Below, one piece after another: positions 26,388-34,141 of a DNA stretch of 45,087 nt (the first letter of the stretch is position 1; every line of letters starts with the position of its first letter). The notes below the pieces were generated by a model. It searched no databases. It was not told the DNA's origin and saw nothing but the letters and a program-made list of their open reading frames with translations. The translations under genes and the position numbers were made by a program. Origin of the DNA: Planctomycetota bacterium (GTDB lineage Bacteria; Planctomycetota; UBA8108; UBA1146); contig NZJA01000027.1 of NCBI GenBank assembly GCA_002691835.1, forward strand, positions 1 to 45,087. The letters are read 5' to 3'.

Positions 26388-27061
26388 GATTTCCTTCTTT
26401 CACCATCGGTCTGCTGATTCCCGGCTGGGCCTGACGAGATTTCTCTCAGTGCGACATTGGCCTGAAACAACTGATCGAGGAGTTCTTCCTTTTTATGATC
26501 AAACGGACTCGATACGGGCTCGTCTGCAGGCTGATCCTCTTGACCACGGGTCAATACTTGATCCGTGACCCTGAGAGCCTTGGTTAATTCTTCGATTCTC
26601 ATCTCCAACCTCTCTACTTGAGTCCTGTGAGAATTCTGAACGGTTGCCAGTTCCGTTCTCCAGTCCTTGGCAATCAGCTTCGAAAGCTCTTGCAACATTT
26701 CCTGGTCCTGAATCCTCAGAGAACTCTCTGTGCGCTGTGTTTCGGTATCCGAGGGGGGAGGGGTCAATCGGACGTCCGGCTTCATCACCGGGTTCTCGAT
26801 CACCTTCGGAGTGGGACCGGGCGAACCATCCAAAATCGTCGCCTGAGCACGACCCACCAGGGAACGGCGGGCCTGGTCGGACAGATCAAGGCTTTCGACA
26901 AGTTCCATAACCGCTTTGGCCGCCGCCTCGCGAGCCATATCCCGCAATTGACTCTGGCCTACAACTCGGACTTTCTGAATTCCCTTGTTGCGCAGTTCGT
27001 CAACATCATGGACCCGGCCATCGTTGCGTTTTGGAGCCTCTTGGCGCTTTTCGGAGCTCAT
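26384..27061 (-). CDS. Coiled-coil protein co-encoded with the MamK-like actin
   Basis: 225 aa from the ATG at 27061 (AAAGG upstream). An in-frame TTG at 27139 would add 26 residues. No family recognised. Order: charged N terminus; a helical module at about 25-77 (VVGQSQLRDMAREAAAKAV and on); a Pro/Thr linker (about 78-110); a probable coiled coil (about 115-170, LEMRIEELTKALRVTDQVL); and a short C-terminal helix with KKEELLDQLFQANVALREI. It is soluble, with no membrane segment. The stop overlaps the actin start, so the two are made together. Inferred to be an adaptor or regulator of the filament, by analogy with small partners of other bacterial actins. Confidence 0.75.
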   Translation of the reverse strand: MSSEKRQEAPKRNDGRVHDVDELRNKGIQKVRVVGQSQLRDMAREAAAKAVMELVESLDLSDQARRSLVGRAQATILDGSPGPTPKVIENPVMKPDVRLTPPPSDTETQRTESSLRIQDQEMLQELSKLIAKDWRTELATVQNSHRTQVERLEMRIEELTKALRVTDQVLTRGQEDQPADEPVSSPFDHKKEELLDQLFQANVALREISSGPAGNQQTDGERRKS

Positions 27062-27428
27062 AGCTGCCTTTCTGGTCGGGACCGGAATGGTTCCCTGTGG
27101 GAGGAGTGGCAATCCTCGTGCCCGCCCAGAAATGTTCAAAATTTGGAATCCTGAAGCGGATCGGTTCCACTGTGGGACTCCAGCGGAAACAATGTCCCGG
27201 AAGTAGACAGCCTTTGAATCGCTCCCCAGAAAGACCTTTGGGGGGTCCCTGAACCGACGATCAGGTGCTACAATAGTCGGGATGGTTCATACGGGCCCTT
27301 TATCGGGTTCTATTAACCTATTTACCCCATTTGAACAGTTTGCGAGCACAAGAGTCCAAACACCGGCCAATGTCAGGTCGGCAATTCTTTACCGGCCTTT
27401 AGCTCGCACGACGACAGCAGGAGAACTC
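27062..27428. other. Divergent control region
   Basis: 367 nt between the actin operon (leftward) and the dockerin-type gene (rightward). The plus-strand frame is open from 27282, but a strong AGGAG (27419-27423) places that gene's start at 27429. A TACAAT at 27269-27274 could be a -10 for the rightward gene, without a matching -35. No clear operator repeat is seen. Confidence 0.5.
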
Positions 27429-28763
27429 ATGATTTCTGTGAAGCAGTGGATCAGCGTGTTGGCCTTACTCGCCTTCTTGGCCCCGACTTCTTTAGTCTGG
27501 TCCCAGGACTACTCCATGTACTTTGACACCTCTGAAACAGCACCTAGCGGATCCTCAATTCAAATCCGCTGTTTGCTCGACAACCCCGCTGGAGCTATTG
27601 CAGGTTGGTCCTTCGCAGTCTGCGAAGAAAACACCGACAATTTCTATGACTTCACCAACGCTGCCGATGGACAGGCGACGCTGACCGCGAATGGTGGAGC
27701 ACCTGCCGCGTTTGCAGAGCTCACCATCTGCCCAGGAGAAGGTGTCATTCAAGGAGTGGTCGTCGATTTCGTTGGAATCAATTCTTTGCCGTCTGGCGCG
27801 GGATACGAAATGGTCGTCATCGACATGGACCTGCTGGGCCCTGACGACACCTTCGCCACTGTGGATTACTGCAATGCTGCCTTCGGTTGTTCTACCAGTT
27901 CCCCAACAGAAACCCTTGTGGTCCCCCCAGGAGGGGTCGGCGGCGTGGTCCCTGAACAGATCCAAGGATTGATTGAGATTGGCGGCCTGCCACCTTTCAG
28001 CCTCTCTACAGCCACGTCAGTCACTTCGGCAGATCAGGGCAGCGGATTTTCCGCTGAAATCCTGGTCAATGCTCCACTGGAGTATTACGGATTCTCTCTG
28101 GGCCTTGCCCATGATGAGAACCAACTCTCTCTGGCCTCCGCCGGGGCAGGAGCTGGCCTGGAAGGACTGAATGGGGGAGCGGGTCCAGAGTTCCTGTTGA
28201 TCGATCTTGATCCCGTAGGAGCCGCCGGTTTGGTGGTCGCATGCGTGGCTTCTACCGAATCAGGAGCCCTTTCGACCCTTCCAGCAGGAGATGCCGAACA
28301 ACTCATCACTGTTGATTACGATATTCTGACCACCGCGACGGTCGGATCGACATCGATCGATTTCAGTGGCGATCTGGTTCCTGCTGCAGGGTCTCCTGCG
28401 ACTCCGATCCTGATCTCTCTGGGCAACCAGGCTGCGATCGTGAGCACCAATGGATCGAGTATCCAGATCACTGAGGCTCCCTTGGGACAACCGTTCCAAA
28501 GGGGTGACTTTGACGCCAGTGGTAACGTCAACCTCGCCGATCCCATCAACATCCTGAATTATCAGTTCAACAATGGCGCTGAGCCAAACTGCCTCAAGAT
28601 CATGGATATCGACGACAATGGCCTCATTCAGCTGAATGATCCTGTTCTGCTGTTGTCCTATCTTTTCTCAAATGGAGCCGCACCAGCTGCTCCGTTTGAC
28701 AGCTGCGGGATCGATCCGACGGAAGACTCGATCAGCTGCGACAGTTTCGACTTTTGCCCCTGA
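27429..28763 (+). CDS. Secreted protein with dockerin-like C-terminal repeats
   Basis: 444 aa with signal peptide (about 1-25, cleavage near VWS-QD). The body has two similar beta-rich halves of about 150 aa, cohesin-like in feel (small, Gly/Ala/Ser-rich, acidic), with no enzyme motif. The C-terminal 89 aa (356-444) carry two calcium-loop repeats, DFDASGNVNLADPINILNYQF and DIDDNGLIQLNDPVLLLSYLF (split here as loop plus helix), with paired cysteines. This dockerin-I-like tail is common on secreted planctomycete proteins and is not evidence for a cellulosome. A strong terminator follows. Confidence 0.85.
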   Translation: MISVKQWISVLALLAFLAPTSLVWSQDYSMYFDTSETAPSGSSIQIRCLLDNPAGAIAGWSFAVCEENTDNFYDFTNAADGQATLTANGGAPAAFAELTICPGEGVIQGVVVDFVGINSLPSGAGYEMVVIDMDLLGPDDTFATVDYCNAAFGCSTSSPTETLVVPPGGVGGVVPEQIQGLIEIGGLPPFSLSTATSVTSADQGSGFSAEILVNAPLEYYGFSLGLAHDENQLSLASAGAGAGLEGLNGGAGPEFLLIDLDPVGAAGLVVACVASTESGALSTLPAGDAEQLITVDYDILTTATVGSTSIDFSGDLVPAAGSPATPILISLGNQAAIVSTNGSSIQITEAPLGQPFQRGDFDASGNVNLADPINILNYQFNNGAEPNCLKIMDIDDNGLIQLNDPVLLLSYLFSNGAAPAAPFDSCGIDPTEDSISCDSFDFCP

Positions 28764-28794
28764 TAGAGACTGGGACCTCCCTCTGAAATCCATA

Positions 28795-28831
28795 ACACCC
28801 GAACGTCAAAAGACGTTCGGGTGTTTTTCTT
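28795..28831 (+). terminator. Strong intrinsic terminator
   Basis: A perfect 13-bp stem ACACCCGAACGTC (28795-28807) with GACGTTCGGGTGT (28812-28824), AAAA loop, then TTTTCTTT. It lies 31 nt after the dockerin-type gene stop. Confidence 0.95.
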
Positions 28832-29094
28832 TCCCAAGCCAAAACCATCACCTGAACCAATTCTGATCAAGTTTTATCCGCTTGGAAGAAAGCTCTCCTG
28901 GGAGTGGCTGGTTTTCAGCCGATCCCGTAGGTTGTTTAAATAGGGTTGCTTACGAAACCCACTTCTTTTCATCCGGATTTTCCGGCTACTTTATATCCAC
29001 TTCGACATCTTCCACCATCTCGATCTTCAAGTCTGAATCCTCCCATTTACACCAATCTGGCTGTTTCCTTGGATTTTCATTCCACTTCCATCAA
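28832..29094. other. Gene-free, pyrimidine-rich stretch
   Basis: No credible gene. Reading frames here give Ser/Phe-rich low-complexity products and cross the downstream terminator. From about 28960 to 29090 the plus strand is rich in C and T and poor in G, resembling a Rho-loading site, although an intrinsic terminator already lies upstream. A weak GGGTT/AACCC hairpin is at about 28943-28960. Confidence 0.5.
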
Positions 29095-29095
29095 T

Positions 29096-29111
29096 TGGCA
29101 TGGCGAGTGCT
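29096..29111 (+). promoter_or_regulatory. Sigma-54-like promoter for a candidate small RNA
   Basis: TGGCATG-N4-GTGCT fits the -24/-12 pattern (TGGCACG-N4-TTGCW): GG at 29097-29098 and GC at 29109-29110 have the required 12-nt register. Two positions differ from consensus. It predicts a start near 29122. An overlapping TATAAAT (29112-29118) could instead be a sigma-70 -10, but no -35 is seen. Confidence 0.45.
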
Positions 29112-29121
29112 TATAAATCAG

Positions 29122-29289
29122 TGGGCTCTTTGGGACAGGAGAGCGATCGCGGGCAACCTTCGGGTTCCCTGCTGGCAAGCCCGGAGTTTCGCAATGATCT
29201 CCGGGAGCTCTCCGGGGCGACCTGGTCGTCCTACTTGCTTCATTTCTTTCCGAGGAGGTGCCATTTCCCCGATGGCACCTCTTTTTTTT
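29122..29289 (+). ncRNA. Candidate structured small RNA, family not recognised
   Basis: About 168 nt between a promoter-like element and a strong terminator, with no gene. Predicted fold: GGAGAGC (29138-29144) pairs perfectly with GCTCTCC (29207-29213) and closes a multibranch region. Inside are hairpin A (GGG-c-AACC, TTCG loop at 29159-29162 closed by C-G, GGTT-CCC) and hairpin B (CCCGGAG 29180-29186 with CTCCGGG 29199-29205, 12-nt loop). CGAC/GTCG (29218-29228) follows, then the terminator hairpin. Hallmarks of tmRNA, RNase P, SRP RNA or 6S RNA were not found. The next gene on this strand is far away and rodA is convergent, so a trans-acting RNA is more likely than a riboswitch. Confidence 0.55.
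29255..29289 (+). terminator. Strong intrinsic terminator without an upstream gene
   Basis: A perfect 10-bp stem GAGGTGCCAT (29255-29264) with ATGGCACCTC (29272-29281) and eight T (29282-29289). Two more 7-T runs follow at 29296-29302 and 29308-29314. The nearest plus-strand gene ended 490 nt earlier at its own terminator. Confidence 0.92.
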
Positions 29290-29468
29290 ATATCGTTTTT
29301 TTGAGTGTTTTTTTGATGGACCCGATTCCAGATGGATCAGCGGCCCTGCCGGTCAGTTCCCAATTTTTCTTTCTCGCGCTGCGACAAGCGCCACCCCTTC
29401 GATCGGAAGGTCGCCTTTCGCTCCTGAAATGGGAGGGGATCCCTGTGCGAGGAAAAGCACTCTGAAAG

Positions 29469-30692
29469 CTAACGCAAAAGTCGATTCTTTATTGGACTCG
29501 AGCTGCCGCGAAGGCCGTCTGGATGACTGACTTCTACCGGATGACGAGCGATGGAAAGAACCAATCCAATTCCCCAAAGAGAAACGACAATTGAAGTACC
29601 GCCATAGGAAATAAAAGGAAGGGTCAGACCTGTTACCGGAAGCAGTTCAGTGACGACCGCTTGATTAACGAGGCTCTGACTGACGAGCTGAGTGGCAATC
29701 CCGACAGCCACCAGGCGCCCAAAATGATCGCGACTTGTCCACGCGACGCCCAAAATCGTAAAACCCAACAAGAGGAATCCAGTGACCACCAGCAGCGTCC
29801 CCTGTAATCCCCACTCTTCACCGATCACAGCAAAAATGAAATCATTGTGGTCTTCAGGCAGGTAGCCCAGATCATGATGCCTTCCCATATGAAGGCCCTT
29901 TCCCATAGGGCCACCGCTCGCCAATGCAATGAGCGACTGATCGATCTGATACGAAGATGGGCGGACGATACTCACCTGATCCAGACCCAATAAGGTTTGG
30001 GTCCAACTACCTTCTTCAAGGCCCAGATAGGTTGCGATCCGGCTTTTGTGATAATCACGCACCAACGGCGTATACCAAGAGGCTCCGACCAGAGCCACGC
30101 TACAAAGAAACAACAGCATCAGCCTTCTTTTACTCAAATGGGCCACCCAAATCATGGCGACAACGGTCGGCACAAGGATCATCGCGGTTCCAACATCGGG
30201 TTGGGCTGCAATTAACAAAAAAGGCATCGCTGCACAGGTGAGAATCGAAAGAACCTGGTTCCAGCGAGACTGGCCGAGCCCGCCCCGAAGAAGAGTGGCA
30301 AGCATCATGACCGTTGAAATCTTGGCCAATTCCGAAGGCTGGAATTGAAAACCTGGGATTCTAATCCAGCGAACCACCCCGCCAACGGCCAACTTGTAGG
30401 CAAACAATCCCACCAAAAGGAGAATCGTGGCACCGAAAAAGACAGGAGCAACTTTCTCGAGAATTCGGGGAGGCACACAAGAGATGGCCAACATGGTGAG
30501 GATCCCCAAAATGACCTTTTTGATTTGGCTCAGTGAATAGGGGCCAGGAAAAGAAGAGCTCATATTATCTGCAGAGCTATAAACAAAGACGATCCCAACC
30601 AGCAACAACAACAAAACCGTCAATAGAATTAAAAACGCTGATCCCGCCCAACCTTTAAAAAGCAGAGAGAGGACTCGATCTTTCATACTCAT
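29469..30692 (-). CDS. rodA: Rod-shape SEDS glycosyltransferase RodA
   Basis: Multi-pass membrane peptidoglycan polymerase of the SEDS family, 407 aa, about ten membrane segments. It works with PBP2 (the next gene upstream) in the elongasome. Conserved segments: FQFQPSELAK, AAQPDVGTAM, LPEDHNDFIFAVIGEEWG (catalytic Asp region), and PFISYGGTSIV near the end. The ATG at 30692 overlaps the mrdA stop as ATGA, the basis for this start over the in-frame upstream one at 30728. It is the last gene of the mreBCD-mrdA-rodA operon; no intrinsic terminator follows on this strand. Confidence 0.95.
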   Translation of the reverse strand: MSMKDRVLSLLFKGWAGSAFLILLTVLLLLLVGIVFVYSSADNMSSSFPGPYSLSQIKKVILGILTMLAISCVPPRILEKVAPVFFGATILLLVGLFAYKLAVGGVVRWIRIPGFQFQPSELAKISTVMMLATLLRGGLGQSRWNQVLSILTCAAMPFLLIAAQPDVGTAMILVPTVVAMIWVAHLSKRRLMLLFLCSVALVGASWYTPLVRDYHKSRIATYLGLEEGSWTQTLLGLDQVSIVRPSSYQIDQSLIALASGGPMGKGLHMGRHHDLGYLPEDHNDFIFAVIGEEWGLQGTLLVVTGFLLLGFTILGVAWTSRDHFGRLVAVGIATQLVSQSLVNQAVVTELLPVTGLTLPFISYGGTSIVVSLWGIGLVLSIARHPVEVSHPDGLRGSSSPIKNRLLR

Positions 30693-32917
30693 GACCGAAA
30701 CCGCATTTGCCGGTGGGTTTCCAACCACTCAAGAAGCTTCTCGATGACAGGAGCGGTCGAGCCGCCACTTCCAGGCTGATCCTGCAGAACAACAGCAAAA
30801 GCTACTTCAGGATCTTTTGCTGGAGCAAACCCCATCATCCAGGCATGACGCCTGTTTTGGCCAGACGGCAACTTGACGGTTCCAGTTTTGACAGCAGCCC
30901 GAAAATATTCCAGGTCACTCTTTCGAGCGGTTCCAGTTTTTGTCGCTTCGATCATCCCTTTGATCACGACATCGTAATGTTGCCTGTTCAAAAGGCTCAG
31001 CATCGATTTTTCTTGAAAAATCCGCTCTGTCACGGAGTCTTTCTGCCCCATGAACAAACTCAGGGGAATGACATCCCCTCGTCGCGCCAACAACATTGCG
31101 GCATAGGCAATCTGCAGGGGGGTCACTTCAAAACCCCGACCAATCGCTGTTCCAACAGGGTTAACTTCGGGACGGACTCCTTTAGATTCCTGATACAAAA
31201 CGCCTGAAGTGATACCGTTTTTAGAGAAAGGCGAAATTAACCGGGTCCAAAACCCGAATTCCTCAGCTCCTTTTTGAAGCTTTTGCAGTCCTAATCGTTG
31301 ACCCACTTCATAAAAATAAACATTACATGATTTCGAAATCGCTGACTGAATGTCCATCTCGCCGAACAAATGGTTGTTGCACTTGTTTTTTTCTGGAAAC
31401 CGGGGGTCGAAAACTCCTTGGCAGGGAATCTTTTCTTCCGGAGAGATCACGCCTTGTGAAAAGCCCATCAATGCAACCATAGGCTTAAATGTAGATCCTG
31501 GATCTATCGACCAACCTATGCAGCGGTCATAGAAATACCCCAATGTACTTTTGCTCAACTTGCGATAGAGATCGGAGTCCTGGTAAATTTCTTGCCCGAG
31601 CTGAGGGAGCGAAGAAAGTCCTAAGATTTCACCCGTGTTTACGTCGAGAACCACAAGCGCTGCCGTGACCGATTCTGGAATAGAAGGTTCAGAAGAACTC
31701 TCCATAAAGTTTTTCACAAAGGCGTCTGTTAACCACTGATTACCCAATGCAGACAACTCGGAATCGAGGGTCAACTGTACATTTCGGCCAGACTTCGCCT
31801 CCAAGAGTGTTCCCGGCTCACCTATCGGTCTGCGTCTGACGTCCACAGTTCTGATATGGGCCCCCGGACTCCCGCGAAGCTCATCTTCGAGATATGATTC
31901 AAGACCCGATTTCCCGACTTGGTCAGCACTATGGTGGGCGACCTGCCGTACCAATTCGATGGTCCGTAAATCTTTCAGTCGCATATTATCGATCACGAAC
32001 TCGCCTTTTGTTTCCCAGTCTTTGACTTGTGTCTGAGAAGGGATACCGACATGCCCGATCAATTGACCGAGTAGGGGACTCGATGGCTGCTCTCGACTTT
32101 GAACTTCCTCCAGGTAAACACCCGGCCAGTCCTCTGGATGAAGAGCGATTTCAATGACGAGATCTGGATCCATCCTTTTCAAGAGCGGATGCCGTTGACG
32201 GCGAAAAATCCAGTCGCGTTCACTCAACGACCTGGGTTTCTCTCCATCAATTGTCTTATCCTGAACTTTTTCATACGCTTTAGAGACCTTGGCCCACAAC
32301 TCGTCAGCACTCATTCGCCCGTCTTGAACTGCAAGTCTTCGGATGCCCAATTCGCCGGCAAAGAGCTTCATCGGATCGATGAGCAAAGTGGCCCCATCGA
32401 GTGTTTTTTCCAAACGAACGCCCGGAAAGTCTTCGGGCCTGCTCCTGATGACCCGAGCGATTTTGTTACCGACAGATGGATCGATATTTTTTAGCCATGG
32501 AACTTCGAGCGGAAGCAAACCCATCGTGATCTGCTGACGAAACCGAGACCTCACCATTTCGAGAGACTGATAAAAACTGTTCTCGTCCCAAGGATAGCGA
32601 TCGTCCGGAGCTGCTCGAAGAATCGCTTCGATTCTTCGGGCAACCCAACGAACCGGTTCCAACTCGGAAAGCAGAAAGGTCGCTCGGATTTCAGGAATCG
32701 ACCGCGATAAAACATTACCGTATCGATCCTGAATCTCACCACGTGGCCCCGGAGAATAGAGAACCGACCGATGCATCGTCGAAGCCCTCAGAGAGTACTC
32801 TCGCCATTCAACAAACTGAAGTTGATACAGCCTTGCGCCAACGACTCCTGCGAATATCAAAAATCCTAATGCCAGAACCAGGATCCTCGATCGTTTCAAG
32901 CTTGGGCCTTTCGTCAT
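30689..32917 (-). CDS. mrdA: Penicillin-binding protein 2 (transpeptidase), with enlarged pedestal
   Basis: Class B PBP of the elongasome, 742 aa, about 100 aa longer than E. coli PBP2. One N-terminal membrane segment (about 11-29), GPRGEIQDRYGNVLS (57-71), and a transpeptidase domain with catalytic Ser475 in STFK (475-478), SCN (530-532) and KTG (677-679) are visible. The extra length lies in the pedestal region, which shows an internal duplication: PxLKxxDP...PEDxPGVxLE at about 140-171 and again at 243-271. It crosslinks new lateral-wall peptidoglycan made by RodA. Confidence 0.95.
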   Translation of the reverse strand: MTKGPSLKRSRILVLALGFLIFAGVVGARLYQLQFVEWREYSLRASTMHRSVLYSPGPRGEIQDRYGNVLSRSIPEIRATFLLSELEPVRWVARRIEAILRAAPDDRYPWDENSFYQSLEMVRSRFRQQITMGLLPLEVPWLKNIDPSVGNKIARVIRSRPEDFPGVRLEKTLDGATLLIDPMKLFAGELGIRRLAVQDGRMSADELWAKVSKAYEKVQDKTIDGEKPRSLSERDWIFRRQRHPLLKRMDPDLVIEIALHPEDWPGVYLEEVQSREQPSSPLLGQLIGHVGIPSQTQVKDWETKGEFVIDNMRLKDLRTIELVRQVAHHSADQVGKSGLESYLEDELRGSPGAHIRTVDVRRRPIGEPGTLLEAKSGRNVQLTLDSELSALGNQWLTDAFVKNFMESSSEPSIPESVTAALVVLDVNTGEILGLSSLPQLGQEIYQDSDLYRKLSKSTLGYFYDRCIGWSIDPGSTFKPMVALMGFSQGVISPEEKIPCQGVFDPRFPEKNKCNNHLFGEMDIQSAISKSCNVYFYEVGQRLGLQKLQKGAEEFGFWTRLISPFSKNGITSGVLYQESKGVRPEVNPVGTAIGRGFEVTPLQIAYAAMLLARRGDVIPLSLFMGQKDSVTERIFQEKSMLSLLNRQHYDVVIKGMIEATKTGTARKSDLEYFRAAVKTGTVKLPSGQNRRHAWMMGFAPAKDPEVAFAVVLQDQPGSGGSTAPVIEKLLEWLETHRQMRFRS

Positions 32918-32940
32918 TTACCGCATACTCATGAGCCAAT

Positions 32941-33423
32941 TCACTCTGGGTATCGGGCGCTCTTCAGCAGAGGACGGGTCAGGTCGAGTAGGGGAAACAT
33001 GATTGCAGCTACAATAAACGCAAGTGCACCATCCGCAAAGAACCCTGAAAACCCCCATTCAAGGTCTGACGCCATCGATTGACGGCAAGTGAAGCCTGCC
33101 AGAAGCAGCGCAGGAATGATGATGAACATACGCCTCCACCGATCATATGGGCTAATACTGGACCGGACCAATCGAACGACGAGAACGATGCTGATGAGTG
33201 GACCAAGGACTTCCAGGGGACTCGCAATGGTGTTTCCGATTCGAAAACAAAAGATCGCGACGGAGACCAGCAGGATTCTCGGCCACCGATCAACCAGGCA
33301 AATCCATGCCAATAAAACAAAAGCAGGATCGGCAACGAAAACAGCGGAACCCAATAATGGGGCATAGACAGAAGAGGACAGCAGCGCAAGCCCCGACAAA
33401 ACCAGGAGAATCGGCCATCTCAA
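32941..33423 (-). CDS. mreD: MreD-like rod-shape membrane protein
   Basis: 160 aa with about five hydrophobic segments and no catalytic motif. MreD sequences are poorly conserved; the call rests on size, membrane topology and position between mreC and mrdA. The TTG start overlaps the mreC stop (TTGA), with GGAG upstream. Confidence 0.8.
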   Translation of the reverse strand: MRWPILLVLSGLALLSSSVYAPLLGSAVFVADPAFVLLAWICLVDRWPRILLVSVAIFCFRIGNTIASPLEVLGPLISIVLVVRLVRSSISPYDRWRRMFIIIPALLLAGFTCRQSMASDLEWGFSGFFADGALAFIVAAIMFPLLDLTRPLLKSARYPE

Positions 33424-34121
33424 CGGGGTGACTCCGACTTAACAGGGATAAAAACGATGACTTCTCTCGAAACAGACAGTGGGCTGGGCAACAAAATTTG
33501 AGAATCCTGAATCGGAGTTCGGGGTGACACCACCACTCCCATATAGACATGCGGTGGAAAAACACCGCCAGATCCGTCGGAAAACAAAAGTTCGTTTTGA
33601 GAAAACTCCATCGGGTCTAATCTCAACTTCAGGCGCACTTCGCCTTCTTGCAAAGAGCCACTGAGAATTCCACGAGACTGGTCCTCGTCCACAAAAGTCG
33701 CAACAAATCCGGGATCATCCGCCAACTGAACTCGACTCCATCCGTCGCCGGAATCTGTGATCTTGCCGACAACCCCCTGGCGACTGACCACACCCAATCC
33801 TGGTTTCATGCCACTTTCAGTTCCTCGATCCAATGTGGCCGACCGCCTCAGAGGAGAACGATCTGAAACGGGAGTCAGAGAGGCAGGAACCAATTCGAAA
33901 TTGGACGCCAGGGGTAACCACATATCGATGAGTTGTTGACGATTGAGAGTGGCGAGAGATTCAGAACGTTGAATTTCTAAGTCCTGGATCATCTGATCCA
34001 CAAACTGCTTCTCAACCGCGCTCTGGCGATCTGACCGAAATAGGGGATTCAGTCCATAGGCAACGAGTGTCAGCACGAGCCAACACCCGACTGCCCAATA
34101 TGCCGATTGAAGAGGTTTCAC
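33420..34121 (-). CDS. mreC: Rod-shape-determining protein MreC, short form
   Basis: 233 aa. One membrane segment (about 8-24), a helical region (about 30-75), then the beta-domain core GLGVVSRQGVVGKITDSGDGWSRV-x-L with DDPGFVATFVDEDQSRGILSG. MreC links MreB to the periplasmic PBP2/RodA machinery. It is shorter than typical (about 270-370 aa), with a reduced coiled coil and C terminus. The GTG start has GGAG 5 nt upstream and lies 20 nt after mreB. Confidence 0.88.
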   Translation of the reverse strand: MKPLQSAYWAVGCWLVLTLVAYGLNPLFRSDRQSAVEKQFVDQMIQDLEIQRSESLATLNRQQLIDMWLPLASNFELVPASLTPVSDRSPLRRSATLDRGTESGMKPGLGVVSRQGVVGKITDSGDGWSRVQLADDPGFVATFVDEDQSRGILSGSLQEGEVRLKLRLDPMEFSQNELLFSDGSGGVFPPHVYMGVVVSPRTPIQDSQILLPSPLSVSREVIVFIPVKSESPR

Positions 34122-34141
34122 AGAACTCCGCGAATCGTTGC

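Noticed and set aside
25284..27061. Magnetosome gene cluster
   Set aside because: Only a MamK-like gene is present; neighbours are a cysteine desulfurase, a dockerin-type protein and cell-shape genes, with no MamA/B/E/M/O/P/Q-like protein.
27429..28763. Cellulosome component
   Set aside because: The dockerin-like tail is typical of general secreted proteins in such bacteria; no scaffoldin or glycoside hydrolase is nearby.
29122..29289. tmRNA, RNase P, 6S or SRP RNA
   Set aside because: No tag frame or tRNA-like end, no SRP GGAAG-type apical motif, no long single hairpin with central bubble, and too short for RNase P.
28882..29304. 140-codon frame in the gene-free region
   Set aside because: Ser/Phe-rich low complexity, no ribosome site, and it runs through the terminator hairpin. 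RNA structure explains the region better.
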